A stretch of 64,000 bases of DNA from Rosa chinensis (lineage: Eukaryota > Streptophyta > Magnoliopsida > Rosales > Rosaceae). Below, in pieces: positions 1-10,104 of this stretch. Made by a program: the position numbers and the translations under genes. Under the pieces are notes generated by a model. That model saw only the letters and a program-made list of their open reading frames with translations. It was not told the DNA's origin and made no database searches. The DNA lies in contig NC_037091.1 of NCBI RefSeq assembly GCF_002994745.2, positions 22,697,789-22,761,788 of the forward strand. Direction: 5' to 3'. Numbering within the stretch: the first letter of the stretch is position 1; each line of letters starts with the position of its first letter.

Positions 1-2321
1 GTGCATATGTGGTACGTAAAAATCGGAGTTCGTATGCGAAAGTTATAAGAGAAAATGTAAAAGTTACTGTTCACGGTAAGTTTCTATAAATATAGGAAGT
101 TACTGTGGTAAGTTTCCATTTTTGGAAACCTACTGACTTTGCTCTCTCCTCTCCCCCGACCCTTTCTTCCTCTTAGGTCCGGTTTCTTCTTCCTCCGATT
201 TCTCCCTTCTCCGGCCGACCCACGACTGAATCTGGGCACCGACAAGCTCGCCTTCTCCTCCTTGTCACGCCTATGGTGGTGTTTTGCGGTGGCTCAGCCG
301 GAGGAGCTCGGAATTGAGCCGTGAAGATTACTGTAGCTAAACGGAGGTTTCGTCGATTTCCGGCGATTCTGGCCATATCCGGCCACCAAACCGGCGTCGA
401 AGGTGCGGTTTTTGCCAAGGATCATTTCCCCCCTAGCCTTGAGCCACAATTTGCAGTGTGGAGGTCGAATCGACGATTTCAAATTCTAGGGTTCTTGGGT
501 TTTTCTGGAAAAAATTCACCGGCCAATTTGGATCACTTACTGGTAAAATTGGAACTTCTTGTAGTTGTGAAAAATGCTTGGACTGTTGAGTAGGTGGTGC
601 TGCCAAAATTTGGTGGCCATCGGAAGTGGTGGCCGCGGGAGCGTGGGGCCCACGCGCTGCCACTGTTGGTGGCGCATGGAGGCGTGTAAGGCAGTGTTTT
701 AAATTCAGTTTTTAGCCCATTAAATTGTAGAAATGTTGTAGAGCTTGTATGTGAAGTTTGTTGAATTTTGGAGGAGTTTGGAATTGTTTGTGATTTTCCG
801 AAGTTTGGAGTTTTGAGATTGAATTGTGGGAAATCCGACGGTCGGATTTCCCTCGTTTTCGTTGTGGAATATGTTAATTGGGGAATTGGTGTTGTGGGAG
901 AGATTTGGGTGGAATTTGAGAAGTATTGGAGATTGGGATTTTCGGGTTTCGTTTAGGTTCGTATTTATTTTTTCGGATTACCGTTTATGGAAATATAATT
1001 GTGTACAGGACGATGTCGCGAGCTACGGTTAAATGAAGGAACTCGTATGTGTGGTCGCCCAATAGTACTGTGAGTGGACTTTTATAGTTAAAGAATGATG
1101 CATGCATTTATTTTTCCCTAAAATAATAATTTATTTATTATTTTATTATCGAGCATAATATTTTGCCTTGGATTATAATTTTGACATTGTTTTTCTATAT
1201 GAATTTCGGTTACGAATCTATTATGCTCGGGTTTGGATTTATGATTTATTTTTGGAAATCATGATTTTCGATGGATTATTTTCCGAGGTGATTTTCGGAA
1301 ATTTATAATACATTTCTATTCGTCAATATTGAGATTTCTGGAATATTTTTCGAAAATGGGATTTTCGATAGAATTATATTTATCGATTATTTCTCACCTA
1401 ATGGTTTATGATTTCGAGAATATTTTGGCGTGCGGGGTCACGTTGTTGAATTATGTACTTTCTCGTGAGGTGTTGTGGAAGCCTTACTGATTTTCGAGTT
1501 TTCGTGTGGTTTTAAACCACCATACCTGGGTCGTCATTTTTATTGCTAGCTAGCCTATTAATACTCCTCCCTACTTACTATGTGTTCGTGGGTGAGTAGA
1601 GCAGAGCATGGGATGCTCCAGAGTGTGGGACACTCCGACCCGAGCCTGGGAGGCTCCCTTATTTGTATGGTGAGAACTTCTTCCCCACATTTGATTGATA
1701 CCTTCAGCTAGCGGGGCTAGCTCGATTTTCTTTTGACCAGCGGGGCTGGAATGTTTTCACGAATTTTTGTGTTGCGAGAAATATGTTTTATCCACGTTGC
1801 ATGCATTGAGTTTTTAAAGGAATAAATATGGGAAAGTATTAAAGCTTTTTCTTTCGTTTGAATTATCTTACTTATTTATTTTTGTCCACTCACTCTAACG
1901 TGTTTTACATTACTTTCCCCTGGGCCCTTCGGTTTCAAATACCCAGCTTGCAGGCGAATTAGTGGAGGTCGGGCGTACATGGCATTTGAGGCATAGTTGT
2001 CACTACTTCCGCAGTGTAGGATCCCTTGATCCTTTACTCTTCTTTTTATATCCCTGTGTATTAGTAGTATTGCTCTGATAACCTTTGGGATTAGTATTGT
2101 TGAGTTTTGTGTTTTGTGAAAGTGGAGTTGTTGGTAATTGGGAGCAGGGTGGCTCCAGGAGTATAAGGTTGGTTTGCTTGAAGTGTTTTTGTGTGTTTTA
2201 CAGGTTTTTGGGTAGTCCATTTTAGGGGTGACTCTGCCGAATTTTTAGTAGAGTTATCCCTAAGGTGGGCCCTACAGGGCCACCTCTGATTTCAGGGTGA
2301 AATTCGAGGCGGGTCCTGTCA
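1..2321 (+). mobile_element. Ty3/gypsy-type LTR, left end outside the window
   Basis: The sequence starts inside an LTR related to the one at 6923-9735: bases near 24-50 (aatcggagttcgtatgcgaa) match its promoter-side block, followed by a TATA-like ctataaata near 83 and a CT-rich, GC-rich leader. A splice-donor-like GTGAGT lies near 1070 and a hairpin array at 1604-1749. The right end at 2321 is a TG...CA-type terminus (gcgggtcctgtca), comparable with ggcgtgaca in the other LTRs. No gag-pol or primer site follows; LINE-like sequence begins at once, so this is probably a solo LTR inserted in a LINE. The target duplication cannot be checked because the left end is missing. Open frames inside are not conserved proteins. 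Confidence 0.7.
1604..1749 (+). repeat. Array of five GGG-loop short hairpins
   Basis: Five perfect inverted repeats share a GGG spacer but have different arms: GAGCAT/ATGCTC (1604-1618), GAGTGT/ACACTC (1621-1635), GAGCCT/AGGCTC (1642-1656), AGCTAGC/GCTAGCT (1706-1722) and CCAGC/GCTGG (1737-1749). Constant loops with changing but complementary arms match the design of the arrays in the other LTR families. The repeats are directly visible; any function is inferred. Confidence 0.85.
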
Positions 2322-2883
2322 TGCAGCCTTGCAGGGAATGTCGGAGCTGATGGTGGTCTACGTTTGGGTGCCATTGTTATGGGTGTCCAAATCATTGTGG
2401 CCAGCTGTGTACCTGAGCAGTATTTGGACCCAATTTCGATTCCAGGTTCAGTGATCTTGAGGGCAACAGTGGCGGTGAGGCTACCTGCCATTTGGAAGGT
2501 GACGATAGCGTCTACATGGTACTAGATCTGTCACAAGGTCAAGATGGGCCTCTTGCGCTGCTCGCTAGGCGTCGAACCTTGCAATTTGACTTGGCCATGG
2601 TTTTCTTGGGTCCAGATGAACTATTGGGTTGTTTAACCCATTTTTATTTTAGTTTGTTTAGACTTAGCCTATTACTATGCTTAACTGATTCATAGTTGAA
2701 TAGACTTACTTTAAATAAGTGAGCAAGACATGTCGAATGAGTAGACCTATCCTATGAACCACAGTGTTACCTCCACAACTCCTTGTCTGTCTATAGATGG
2801 CAGCGGGAGGATATGTAATGGCTGCTCTGGCCTGACCTTTATTAATAAAAATCTCTATGATGATGTTATTCAAAAAAAAAAAA
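2322..2883 (+). mobile_element. LINE-like 3' part with poly(A) tail
   Basis: A GC-rich stretch ends in a tail that resembles those at 21380-21665 and 50630-50812: the order is 'gacatgtcgaatgagt', 'ctatgaaccacagtg', 'cttgtctgtctatagatggc', 'ggatatgtaatggctg', then a run of A at about 2872-2883. The recurrence of this tail before poly(A) in three places marks a non-LTR retrotransposon family. The 5' part is missing, apparently cut by the LTR that ends at 2321. A 67-codon frame at 2492-2695 is not recognisable. Confidence 0.6.
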
Positions 2884-3690
2884 TCAGAATTTAATCAACA
2901 TTTACGGATAAATTGGAACAACACTAGAGCTTTCATACAATATTTTTTCTTTTTAAAAAAATTACGAATCTGGCTAAATGACTCTAAACATTGTTTTATG
3001 AAATGATGTCTCACAATACAAATGTAACTTATCATTATATCCAGTTTCAAATTTAGAATACTAAAGAAAATGATTGTTATACATTTGAGAACATTACTAG
3101 CTAGTAGACCTATCAATGACAAGGATTTGATCTAGATCTCCAAACCAGATATGTGATTATTGGACAAGTTTGGATTTCAAAATACAAACTCATAATTGTT
3201 GTGTACTAAAAATGATAGGATTGATACCTTATGATCTTTCCTTATATTGCCATCACAAAATTCTGATTGGATTGTTACCAAGTGTCTGATGTGGGCCTTG
3301 GATTGTTATATTGGCCAAGTCTCCGATATGAGACTTTTGTCCCAATTTCCAATGTGGGAATTGGATTGTTAATTAATTTGTGCAGACCTAGAGTAAGGTG
3401 CACGTGAGGGGGCGTGTTGAAGAGGAAATATCTCACATTGGAAAAGTGACAGATAAAAGATAACTTATAAGTGGGTGGCTCTTACCCAATTGTACCGAGG
3501 CCTTTTGTGATTAAAATCCAATACCTAATCGGTGATTAAGTTGAGACAATATCGGTACAATGGTGGGACACAGGCCACGCTTGTCGCTGTTTAACAGATA
3601 TACGTTAAGCCTAGAGGAGGTGATTAAACTCGATTAATATTTGAGTTACAATGGACTGCAACAACCTTGCAGCCTCAATAAAACCTAATC
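2884..3690. repeat. Dispersed unclassified repeat, copy 1
   Basis: Bases 2884-3210 and 3598-3690 recur at 42475-42785, and the first 130 bases recur at about 26950-27120. Shared landmarks are 'gaacaacactagagct', 'tgactctaaac', 'tgattattggacaagtttgg', and 'atatacgttaagcctagagg' near the right end. In this copy an extra segment (about 3215-3597) separates the two halves. No open frame, terminal repeat or target duplication was found, so the class is unknown. Confidence 0.6.
3215..3596 (+). mobile_element. Truncated short-LTR (TRIM-like) retrotransposon remnant
   Basis: This segment is absent from the related repeat at 42475-42785, so it is an insertion. It contains a polypurine tract (gtgagggggcg, about 3404-3414) followed directly by a 182-bp TG...CA unit (TGTTGAAGAG...GTTTAACA, 3415-3596), the arrangement of an internal 3' end plus 3' LTR. 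No matching 5' LTR is present upstream, so the copy is truncated. There is no coding potential. Repeated 'caatgtgggaattgg'-type phrases resemble leaders of miniature LTR elements, but the family is not identified. Confidence 0.4.
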
Positions 3691-4263
3691 TTAAAAATAA
3701 ATACATAATCTTTCTTTCCCTAAACACACAACAAAAATCATAAAAATAAGAACATAAACACAGAGGATATTATTAACACAATAAAATCTCAAACTGAGGT
3801 AAACAACTAGACTTTATAATTTCTTAAGGCTATTGTAGCATGACTTCTCCACCTCAAATCTGGGGAGGATAACCCACATAAACATAAAGAAAGAGATACT
3901 CTTGGCTTGTGAGATGACCGATGTGGTACCGGTCAAGGGTTCTTTGATGGTCAAGTTAGCTACGCTCAGAAAGTGTAATCATAAAGAAATGAATTGGAAA
4001 TGGATGGGTTTATCATTGTGGCAGAGTGGATTCGAGAGTTTTCCCATAATAGTTTCATTGTAACTTACTGGAGGCAAAGCATAAAAATTCTTTATATAGA
4101 GAACCTTGAGGGAGTAAATCTTGGCCATGTGAATCTAGAGGCTTGAGGCAAATAATTAAAATGTAGCCTCACATGATATCCAAACAATTTTTTTTTCTTT
4201 TGCAGAGAACTACAAAATAATGTGTTTGAATAAAATTAACTATAGAACTAATAACCAAAAGAA
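3691..4263. other. No recognised feature
   Basis: AT-rich DNA without a supported frame, terminal repeat or RNA motif. Confidence 0.5.
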
Positions 4264-5196
4264 GAGGAGGAATCTTTGTCTTCCAATTCAAGGATAGGGC
4301 TGTGAAGGATAGAATTCTCTCAGGGGGTCCATGGTTTTACAACAATTTCATGTTGATGCTGGCCGACAATGACTGCATTTCTGATCTCAAGGCAGCTCCG
4401 CTGCACCTCCTTAAGGTATGGGTAGCGGTGAAGGGTTTGCTCCTTGCTATGCGCAATGAAAAGGCTTTAACTCTGATCGGACGGGTGTTGAGGACTTTCG
4501 TTTGGGTTGAAGGGGGGGTGCAGTGGAAGGACCCGGTTCAGAAGGTCAGTGTGATTCAAGATGTCTGTCGGAGGATCCGGGCAAGACGGATGTTTTGAGT
4601 TTTCACCGGTGGTCTCAGTGATAGTTGAGCTTCAATATGAGAAATGTCATGGTCTCTGTGCAGCTTGTGATTTCTTCCGGCATGGAGGTGGTGGTTGTGA
4701 CAGGAGATTGGAGATGGAGATGCTCCCTCTGGTAGTGTTGGGCTGTGATGGTTCGGATCATGCGGGGCTGCATTTGGCACCTAGTTTGCCGACTTTTGTG
4801 GCGGTGGTTGGAGGGTTGGGGATGCCTTATGTAGTGTCGAAGGGACTAGCAAAGCTAGAAGTGGCTGAAGCGGCTACAGTGGTAGACCTAGGATCGGCAG
4901 CTGCTGCAAGTGCAACACAGGCTCTTCCTAAAATCGCGGCGGGAAACCTTAATTTTGAATTAGGGTTGACCGCTAGGTTGGCTGGGTTGACTGGGCCAGA
5001 GATGCATATGGTTGGGCTGGGCCTCAATTCTGATGGAGCCAACATGGAGGGCTTTGCTGTTGGGCCTGTTTCTGTTGAAAATCATTCAAAGGTAGCTTTG
5101 GGTGTGAAGAGGAAGCAGTTCAAGCCTAGTTTAGCGATTATACCTCGAGAGTTTCAGCTGGGTGGTTTGGTGGATGTTCCGGTTTCTTTGGGTTAG
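4264..5196 (+). pseudogene. LINE (L1-type) ORF1 with DUF4283 and CCHC knuckle, frameshifted
   Basis: The frame from about 4264 reads as a DUF4283 domain typical of plant LINE ORF1 (GGIFVFQF..., DRILSGGPWFYNN, LLKVWVAVKGL, IGRVLRTFV), ending RIRARRMF near 4595. The family continues with EFSP; here EFSP is found only in the next frame, so one extra T in the run at 4593-4596 is the lesion. That second frame runs to 5196 and carries a CCHC knuckle with C-x2-C-x4-H-x4-C spacing (CAAC...H...C, about 4660-4705). ORF1 proteins of this type bind RNA for target-primed reverse transcription. No reverse transcriptase ORF2 follows, so the copy is 5'-truncated, internally deleted and dead. Confidence 0.8.
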
Positions 5197-5792
5197 CTCC
5201 AAAGAAAAGGGGTCTCCCTCGCAAAAGTACTTTAGCAAAGAAAATTGAAGGTTAGTACTAATGCAGGTTCGGATATGAGCTCTAACTCGACAAGGAAGGA
5301 GTTGTTTATTGTTTAGTTGTTCTGGCTGGGGTTTCAGCCTGTGTGAGTGTGATTAAATTTCTATAAGTCTTCTATGACGTTTCTAGTTTTCTTGCTTGTA
5401 CCACAATTGGGTGATTGACAAGTGAGGCCTAGTTGAATGATTTCTTTCGGTAGAAAGCAAAGCTTTGTCATTCTTGGATATGCTTGCTTAAATGTGAGCT
5501 TTCCAATGTTTTTAATTAGTTTGCTTTAATTTGGATATGTTTTATTAGATTTCTTGCCGGAATTCTTGTGTAAGCTTTGTAAGTTATGACTATTTAGCTG
5601 TTGGTTATTGAATAACAATCAACTTTTATTAAAAATATATATATATATATATATATTTTATTTTTGAATAGATATAAATTTTTATAATATAAAAAATTTA
5701 AAGATTTTTTATTTTTTTTATGGTCAGTGTTATAATTCAATGAAAAATAAAATGTCAGATTTAAACTAAAAAGAGGCTTGCAAGGTTCACGT
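5197..5792 (+). other. Probable 3' region of the LINE copy, then AT-rich DNA
   Basis: Sequence after the ORF1 stop looks like an untranslated tail (T-rich, ending 'caacttttattaaaaa' near 5635) followed by an (AT)n microsatellite at about 5634-5656 and AT-rich filler. No target duplication was found for the LINE. Nothing else is recognised. Confidence 0.4.
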
Positions 5793-5971
5793 AGTAGAAA
5801 AGAATACTTCAATTCAGGGTTAATTCGATGATTCTATTCATCCCACAATGAGGGTATATATACAAGTACAAAGGAGTAGTCTAACTCTAATAGGAAACAA
5901 TTTTTCCATAATTACAGGATATCCTAATTAAATAAAATCCTAATTACATACAGATTTACAGCGATTCTACA
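5793..5971 (-). repeat. Copia 3' LTR
   Basis: This 179-bp unit matches 20025-20202 almost base for base. Differences are one A/G (cccacaatgag versus cccacagtgag), one C/A (atatcctaatt versus atatcataatt) and one A indel in taaataaaatcc. It contains a TATA-like 'tatatatac' block. It lies downstream of pol in the minus-strand sense. Confidence 0.9.
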
Positions 5972-5980
5972 CTCCCCCTC
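5972..5980 (-). other. Copia polypurine tract
   Basis: On the minus strand this reads GAGGGGGAG directly before the LTR start TGTAGAATC, the position of a plus-strand primer. It overlaps the final TGA codon of pol (5979-5981). Confidence 0.85.
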
Positions 5981-6922
5981 AAGTTGGTGCATAGATGTCT
6001 ATCATGCCCAACTTGTTGACTGAGCTGTCAAATACCTTTCTGGACACTCATTTAGTAAGAACATCAGCTAATTGCTCATCTGAGTTTACAAATGGAAAGT
6101 GAATAACCTTTCTGTCAAGATTTTCTTTAATAAAATGACGGTTAACCTCCACATGCTTTGTTCTATCATGCTGAACTGGATTATGTGCGATCTCAATGGC
6201 AGCTGTATTATCACAATGCAAATCCATAGGCTTTTTAAGATTGTAACCTAGGTCTTTCAAGACATTACGAATCCACAACATTTCACAGACTCCGTGTGTC
6301 ATACCTCGGAACTCAGCTTCTGCACTTGATCTGGCAACAACTTTCTGCTTTTTACTACGCCAAGTGACAAGGTTCCCTCTAACAAAAGTGAAGTACCCAG
6401 ATGTAGAACGTCTGTCAGTTTTATCACTAGCCCAATCTGCATCTATGTATACAACAACTTCCAATTCATCTTTTTTCTGAAATAGTAACCCTTTACCTGG
6501 CGCCATCTTCAAGTACCTCAAAATATGAAAGACTGCATCCATACGCTCTTCACTAGGACAATGCATAAATTGACTAACAACACTCACAACATAAGCAATA
6601 TCAGGTCTAGTATGTGAAAGATAAATCAACCTTCCTACAAGACGTTAATACCTTCCTTTATCAGTTGGAACTTGACCAGGATAGATAGCAAGTCCGTGAT
6701 TCATCTCAATGGGTGTCTGGATGGGTTTGCAGTCCAGCATCCCCGTTTCAGCAAGTAAATCAAGAACATATTTCCTCTGTGAAAGTGAAATCCCCTTCTT
6801 AGACCTTGCAACTTCAATACTCAAAAAATACTTCAGTTGTCCCAGATCCTTCATTTCAAACTCCTTTGACAAATACTTTTGCAATTCATTTATCTCTTTC
6901 GGATCATCTCCTGTAACAATCA
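5979..6922 (-). pseudogene. Copia pol 3' part: end of reverse transcriptase and RNase H
   Basis: The minus-strand frame starts directly after the reverse transcriptase YVDDM motif (IVTGDDPKEINELQKYLSKE) and continues through LGQLKYFLSIEVARS, the linker LIYLSHTRPDIAYVVSVVS and RNase H (YIDADWASDKTDRRSTSGY, RSSAEAEFRGM, LHCDNTAAIEIAHN), ending IDIYAPT-stop. Two in-frame stops interrupt it: TAA near 6642-6644 where the family has Gln after KGRY, and TGA near 6045-6047 where the family has Trp after DVLTK. The upstream half of pol is at 17390 onward, separated by the gypsy insertion. It cannot make a working enzyme. Confidence 0.88.
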
Positions 6923-7227
6923 TGTGATGACCTGGTTTTCTGTTATTTAAATTTGGTATTTAATAATGGACCAGTTGTACGAATAATTGTTATCATGCTT
7001 TATTCGTAGATTTTTTTATGGAGTAGAATGATTTTCGTACGTATAATAATTGAATTTCACAGTTTAGGGGGTCGTGTGAAGTTTGATTTTTTATATGTTG
7101 GGATTCTCGGAAAATTTCCTTCACGAAAGTTGTAGAGCGCGTCGATACGAGTTCGTGGACAGGTGGAACGCGTAAATCGGAGTTCGTATGAGGAAGTTAT
7201 GGCTATGGAAAGAAGTTTCCATTTTAG

Positions 7228-7235
7228 TATATAAA
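7228..7235 (+). promoter_or_regulatory. LTR TATA box
   Basis: TATATAAA lies about 300 bp into the LTR, ahead of the CT-rich leader. The same motif is at 14884-14891 in the 3' LTR. Related LTRs have TATAAATA at the equivalent place (near 45719 on plus; near 36284 and 41574 on minus). It is the likely start signal for the genomic RNA. Confidence 0.7.
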
Positions 7236-8364
7236 GGGAAAATTAGAATTTTTATTTCATTATTTCCCTTTCCATTTCCGGAAACCATACCCTCTCTCTC
7301 TCTTCTCTCTCGTCCGCTCCCTCAGTATCGAAGATTTTCGACTGACCCGACCCGAACCCGGCCGATCCGACCCGACTTTTCCGGCCAACTGCGGCGGTCT
7401 CCGGCCTTGAAACTTGGTCAGCAGGGTCGCCTCTTCCGTCTGGTCGTCCCTCTGGTGGTCTCTATCGCCGATTCTTCTCCACGGCGGCGCTGCAAGGCGG
7501 TGCAGCCTTGTGTTTTCGGACCCGGTCGGAAAACACAGCTCCGACGTCGGCACGGCTTCGAGTTTTCTTGGTTGAGCTCAGAGCTGCCTCGCCGATCGAT
7601 CCTTTGTGGTTGTTTGGATCGATTCACGTGAAAATTCGATCAACTCGGATTGGATTACTGTTCACGGCTTGTGAGGTAGTTTTCGATCCCTTAAGCTTGT
7701 TTTCTGACTTCGATCCAGTTATGAAAGTTCACAAGCATGCTTAGATGAAGCTTTTTGATGTTGGGAGTTTTGTAAAATATTGAGTTTTGGACGGCGGCGG
7801 TGCGCCACCGTCTGTGGCGGCGTTCCGGCGGTGTTCTGGCCATGTATGGAACTGTTTCTGCTATTATATGTCTTCTACTCGTCGATACGAGCGTTTCGAT
7901 ATATAATATGCAAATTTTGGAGTTCGATTGGATTTGTTATGATTTTTGCAGTTTCATACCGATCAATTTATTTGATCCGTGAGGATTCGAGCGTCCGATC
8001 GATTTGTGGTTTGGTCACATCGATCGTGGACGTATTCCGAAGACTTTGGGAGGTCTCGGATGTGGTTTTGCCTCGATTGGCGCCACTTTGGGGATTTTAG
8101 TTCAAAAACAGGGGTTTCGAACTAAATCAAATGTGAATCATTACTAAGTTGGAACCATATGTGATTAGGTACTTGACGAAGTATTCAGACGAGTGGTTGG
8201 TGATAGTTTGGTTCGGTTCTGTATTGAAGACGCAGCAGGAGTTCGAGGTGAGTAAATCTCACAAGGACCTTTATGAACAGGAGTACCATTATTGTTTTGG
8301 CGTTAATTATTTAACTGCAAACTATAGTTGGTATTAGTAGGCATTCCTGAGTGAATGACTACAT

Positions 8365-9147
8365 ATATATGTTTAGATGAAATATATATATATATCCTTG
8401 TGAATGATTTTGATGAATAATAATATGCATGATGGTGTTCATATTATTGTTAAATGCGACTTTTCAAGAAACGATATTATAGAAAAAGATGTTTTCTATT
8501 GTTTGGAAAGTATTGAGCTTGATGTTACATTTTGAGTCAAGCGTGACTCATTTTAGATGTATTGGTTTTAGTATCAAGGGTCACAGATGGTGAGCAGGGA
8601 TTAGGAAAACCAAAACTAGATGTTGTACGTTCTTAAGTCAGATGCGACTTACTTAACGTTGATCTCAAGACCAGATAGGGTCGAGGAAGATCTTACGTCA
8701 CAGATGGTGATAGATCATAGATAGCAACAGGTTGCAGATGGTAACCTTGATGTTTGACTTCATGACCAGATGGGGTCTGAAGATCACGAGTCACAGATGG
8801 TGATAAATGGTTGAGATGAGACCAGATGGGGTCTAATGATTATAGGTCACAGATGGTGACAGGTTGCAGATGGCGACCTTGATGTTGATTTCCTGACTAG
8901 ACGGAGTCTGAAATCATATGTCTCAGATGGTGACAGATCACAGATGGTGATAGATCACAGATGGTGATCAAGGCAGGAAATAGGTAATCACGTTCTGGTT
9001 AGGACGAGTGATTACAATTTCAATAGGGTTCTAGTTTATCTGCCATGATAGCTTATGGGAGTAACAGTCGAGGTTGCTTGAGACTCATAGGTTCGCGGCT
9101 TAAAGGAGAGTTCAGATGGCATTCTTCTTTAATTGTCTAGATGAGAC
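8365..9147 (+). repeat. AGATG-loop hairpin array in the 5' LTR
   Basis: About fifteen short inverted repeats use the loop AGATG or a one-base variant. Examples: TAAGTC-AGATGC-GACTTA (8634-8651), AGGTTGC-AGATG-GTAACCT (8729-8747), AGGTTGC-AGATG-GCGACCT (8861-8879), GTCAC-AGATG-GTGAC (about 8846-8860), GACT-AGACGG-AGTC (about 8897-8910), GTCT-AGATG-AGAC (9135-9147). A long AT stem around AGATG lies at 8365-8389. Arms differ from unit to unit but stay paired, sometimes by G-T. An identical array is in the 3' LTR. Confidence 0.85.
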
Positions 9148-9738
9148 TTGAATTGCTACTTGATGGTTAAGTTAGCAAATAGGATATGGTCATAGCGGTG
9201 ACTCATGTTGTCCTTTCTGTGGAAAGGATATTGAATGTTAGAAGGATTCATGGCTGCATGTTTCCTTAAGTAGATTGATGTGAGTTGTTGATTGATGTTC
9301 ATGAGTTACTCATACGAGCTTGAAGAAGCTTACCGGGTTTGTTGTTTGGCAACCCCGGTGCACCATTCTTTTGGTGTAGGGGTTAATCCTGCAGGTCAGG
9401 AAAATCGTGGCTGAAGCAGAGGCAGCTTGTTGGCAGCTGAACGGGTAGGAAGCAAATTTTGTTGGCTTTGCCATTGTTATGACTTCCGCTATGTAGTAAG
9501 CTCTGAGGAGCATTTACGCTTTATTTTGTGATGACAATTTAATTCGTAAATTTGTATAATATATAACTCTGTGGAGCGAGTGTATGTTATCTTGGATGAT
9601 TCAGTGTATCAGTAAGTACTTGTTTTATGGGAAAGATGTTCCAGGTATTTGTATTGATGACTGAATATTCACGCATGTATAATTATGGGATTATATATAT
9701 CGATTTTTATTGTTGTAAAAATCAGGGGCGTGACAGAT

Positions 9739-9750
9739 TGGTATCAGAGC
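9739..9750 (+). other. Primer binding site (initiator tRNA-Met)
   Basis: TGGTATCAGAGC, three bases after the LTR, is complementary to the 3' end of plant initiator tRNA-Met. It primes minus-strand DNA synthesis. Confidence 0.93.
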
Positions 9751-10104
9751 GTAAGGTACATATTTGGTGACATAATCAATACTCCTCGAGTGATGGCCCG
9801 TCTGCAGCGGATCCCCATCATGTGCTCTTCGGTATTGATATAGTCATTGGATATGTAGTGAACGGTAGGATGTGAGTCGTCAAGGTAGTGTCGGCTCAGG
9901 GGATGAAGTGTAGGAGCTAGATGTAGCTTCTATGAGTTATAGACTTTTAAGGAATGATGACCTTTAGTCTAACTCAAGATTTACGTAGGGGATGGAATTG
10001 TATCCTTGACGTAGCATTGTGGTTGATTGAGTCATAGCGTTGACTTATACTTGTGTTTGAGAGTTATACATGTATTAACCACATGTTGTTATACTCCTTA
10101 GGTG

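Larger units (their letters stand above)
6923..9735 (+). repeat. Gypsy 5' LTR (2813 bp)
   Basis: Starts TGTGATGACC and ends GTGACA. It contains a TATA box (7228-7235), a CT-rich then GC-rich leader (7260-7700) conserved in the other LTRs of the window, a splice-donor-like AG|GTGAGT at 8247/8248, a hairpin array (8365-9147), and a block before the end (9290-9520) that is also present in the 31892-41906 and 45425-48075 LTRs. Open frames of 60-147 codons inside it also occur in the 3' LTR but show no protein-like conservation with the diverged LTRs. Confidence 0.95.
8248..10101 (+). other. Predicted leader intron from 5' LTR to gag start
   Basis: CGAG|GTGAGTAA at 8244-8252 is a near-consensus plant donor and is preserved in the other LTRs (minus strand near 35270, 40600 and 43680; plus strand near 46713). 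A pyrimidine-containing acceptor, ccttag, ends at 10101, three bases before the gag ATG. Splicing would join the LTR leader to gag-pol and remove the hairpin array and primer site from the mRNA while unspliced RNA stays as genome. Sites are seen; splicing is inferred. Confidence 0.4.

Noticed and set aside
7188..7631. 147-codon frame with a second copy at 14844
   Set aside because: It lies in the LTR leader and is duplicated only because the LTRs are nearly identical. The frame is not kept in the related LTRs.
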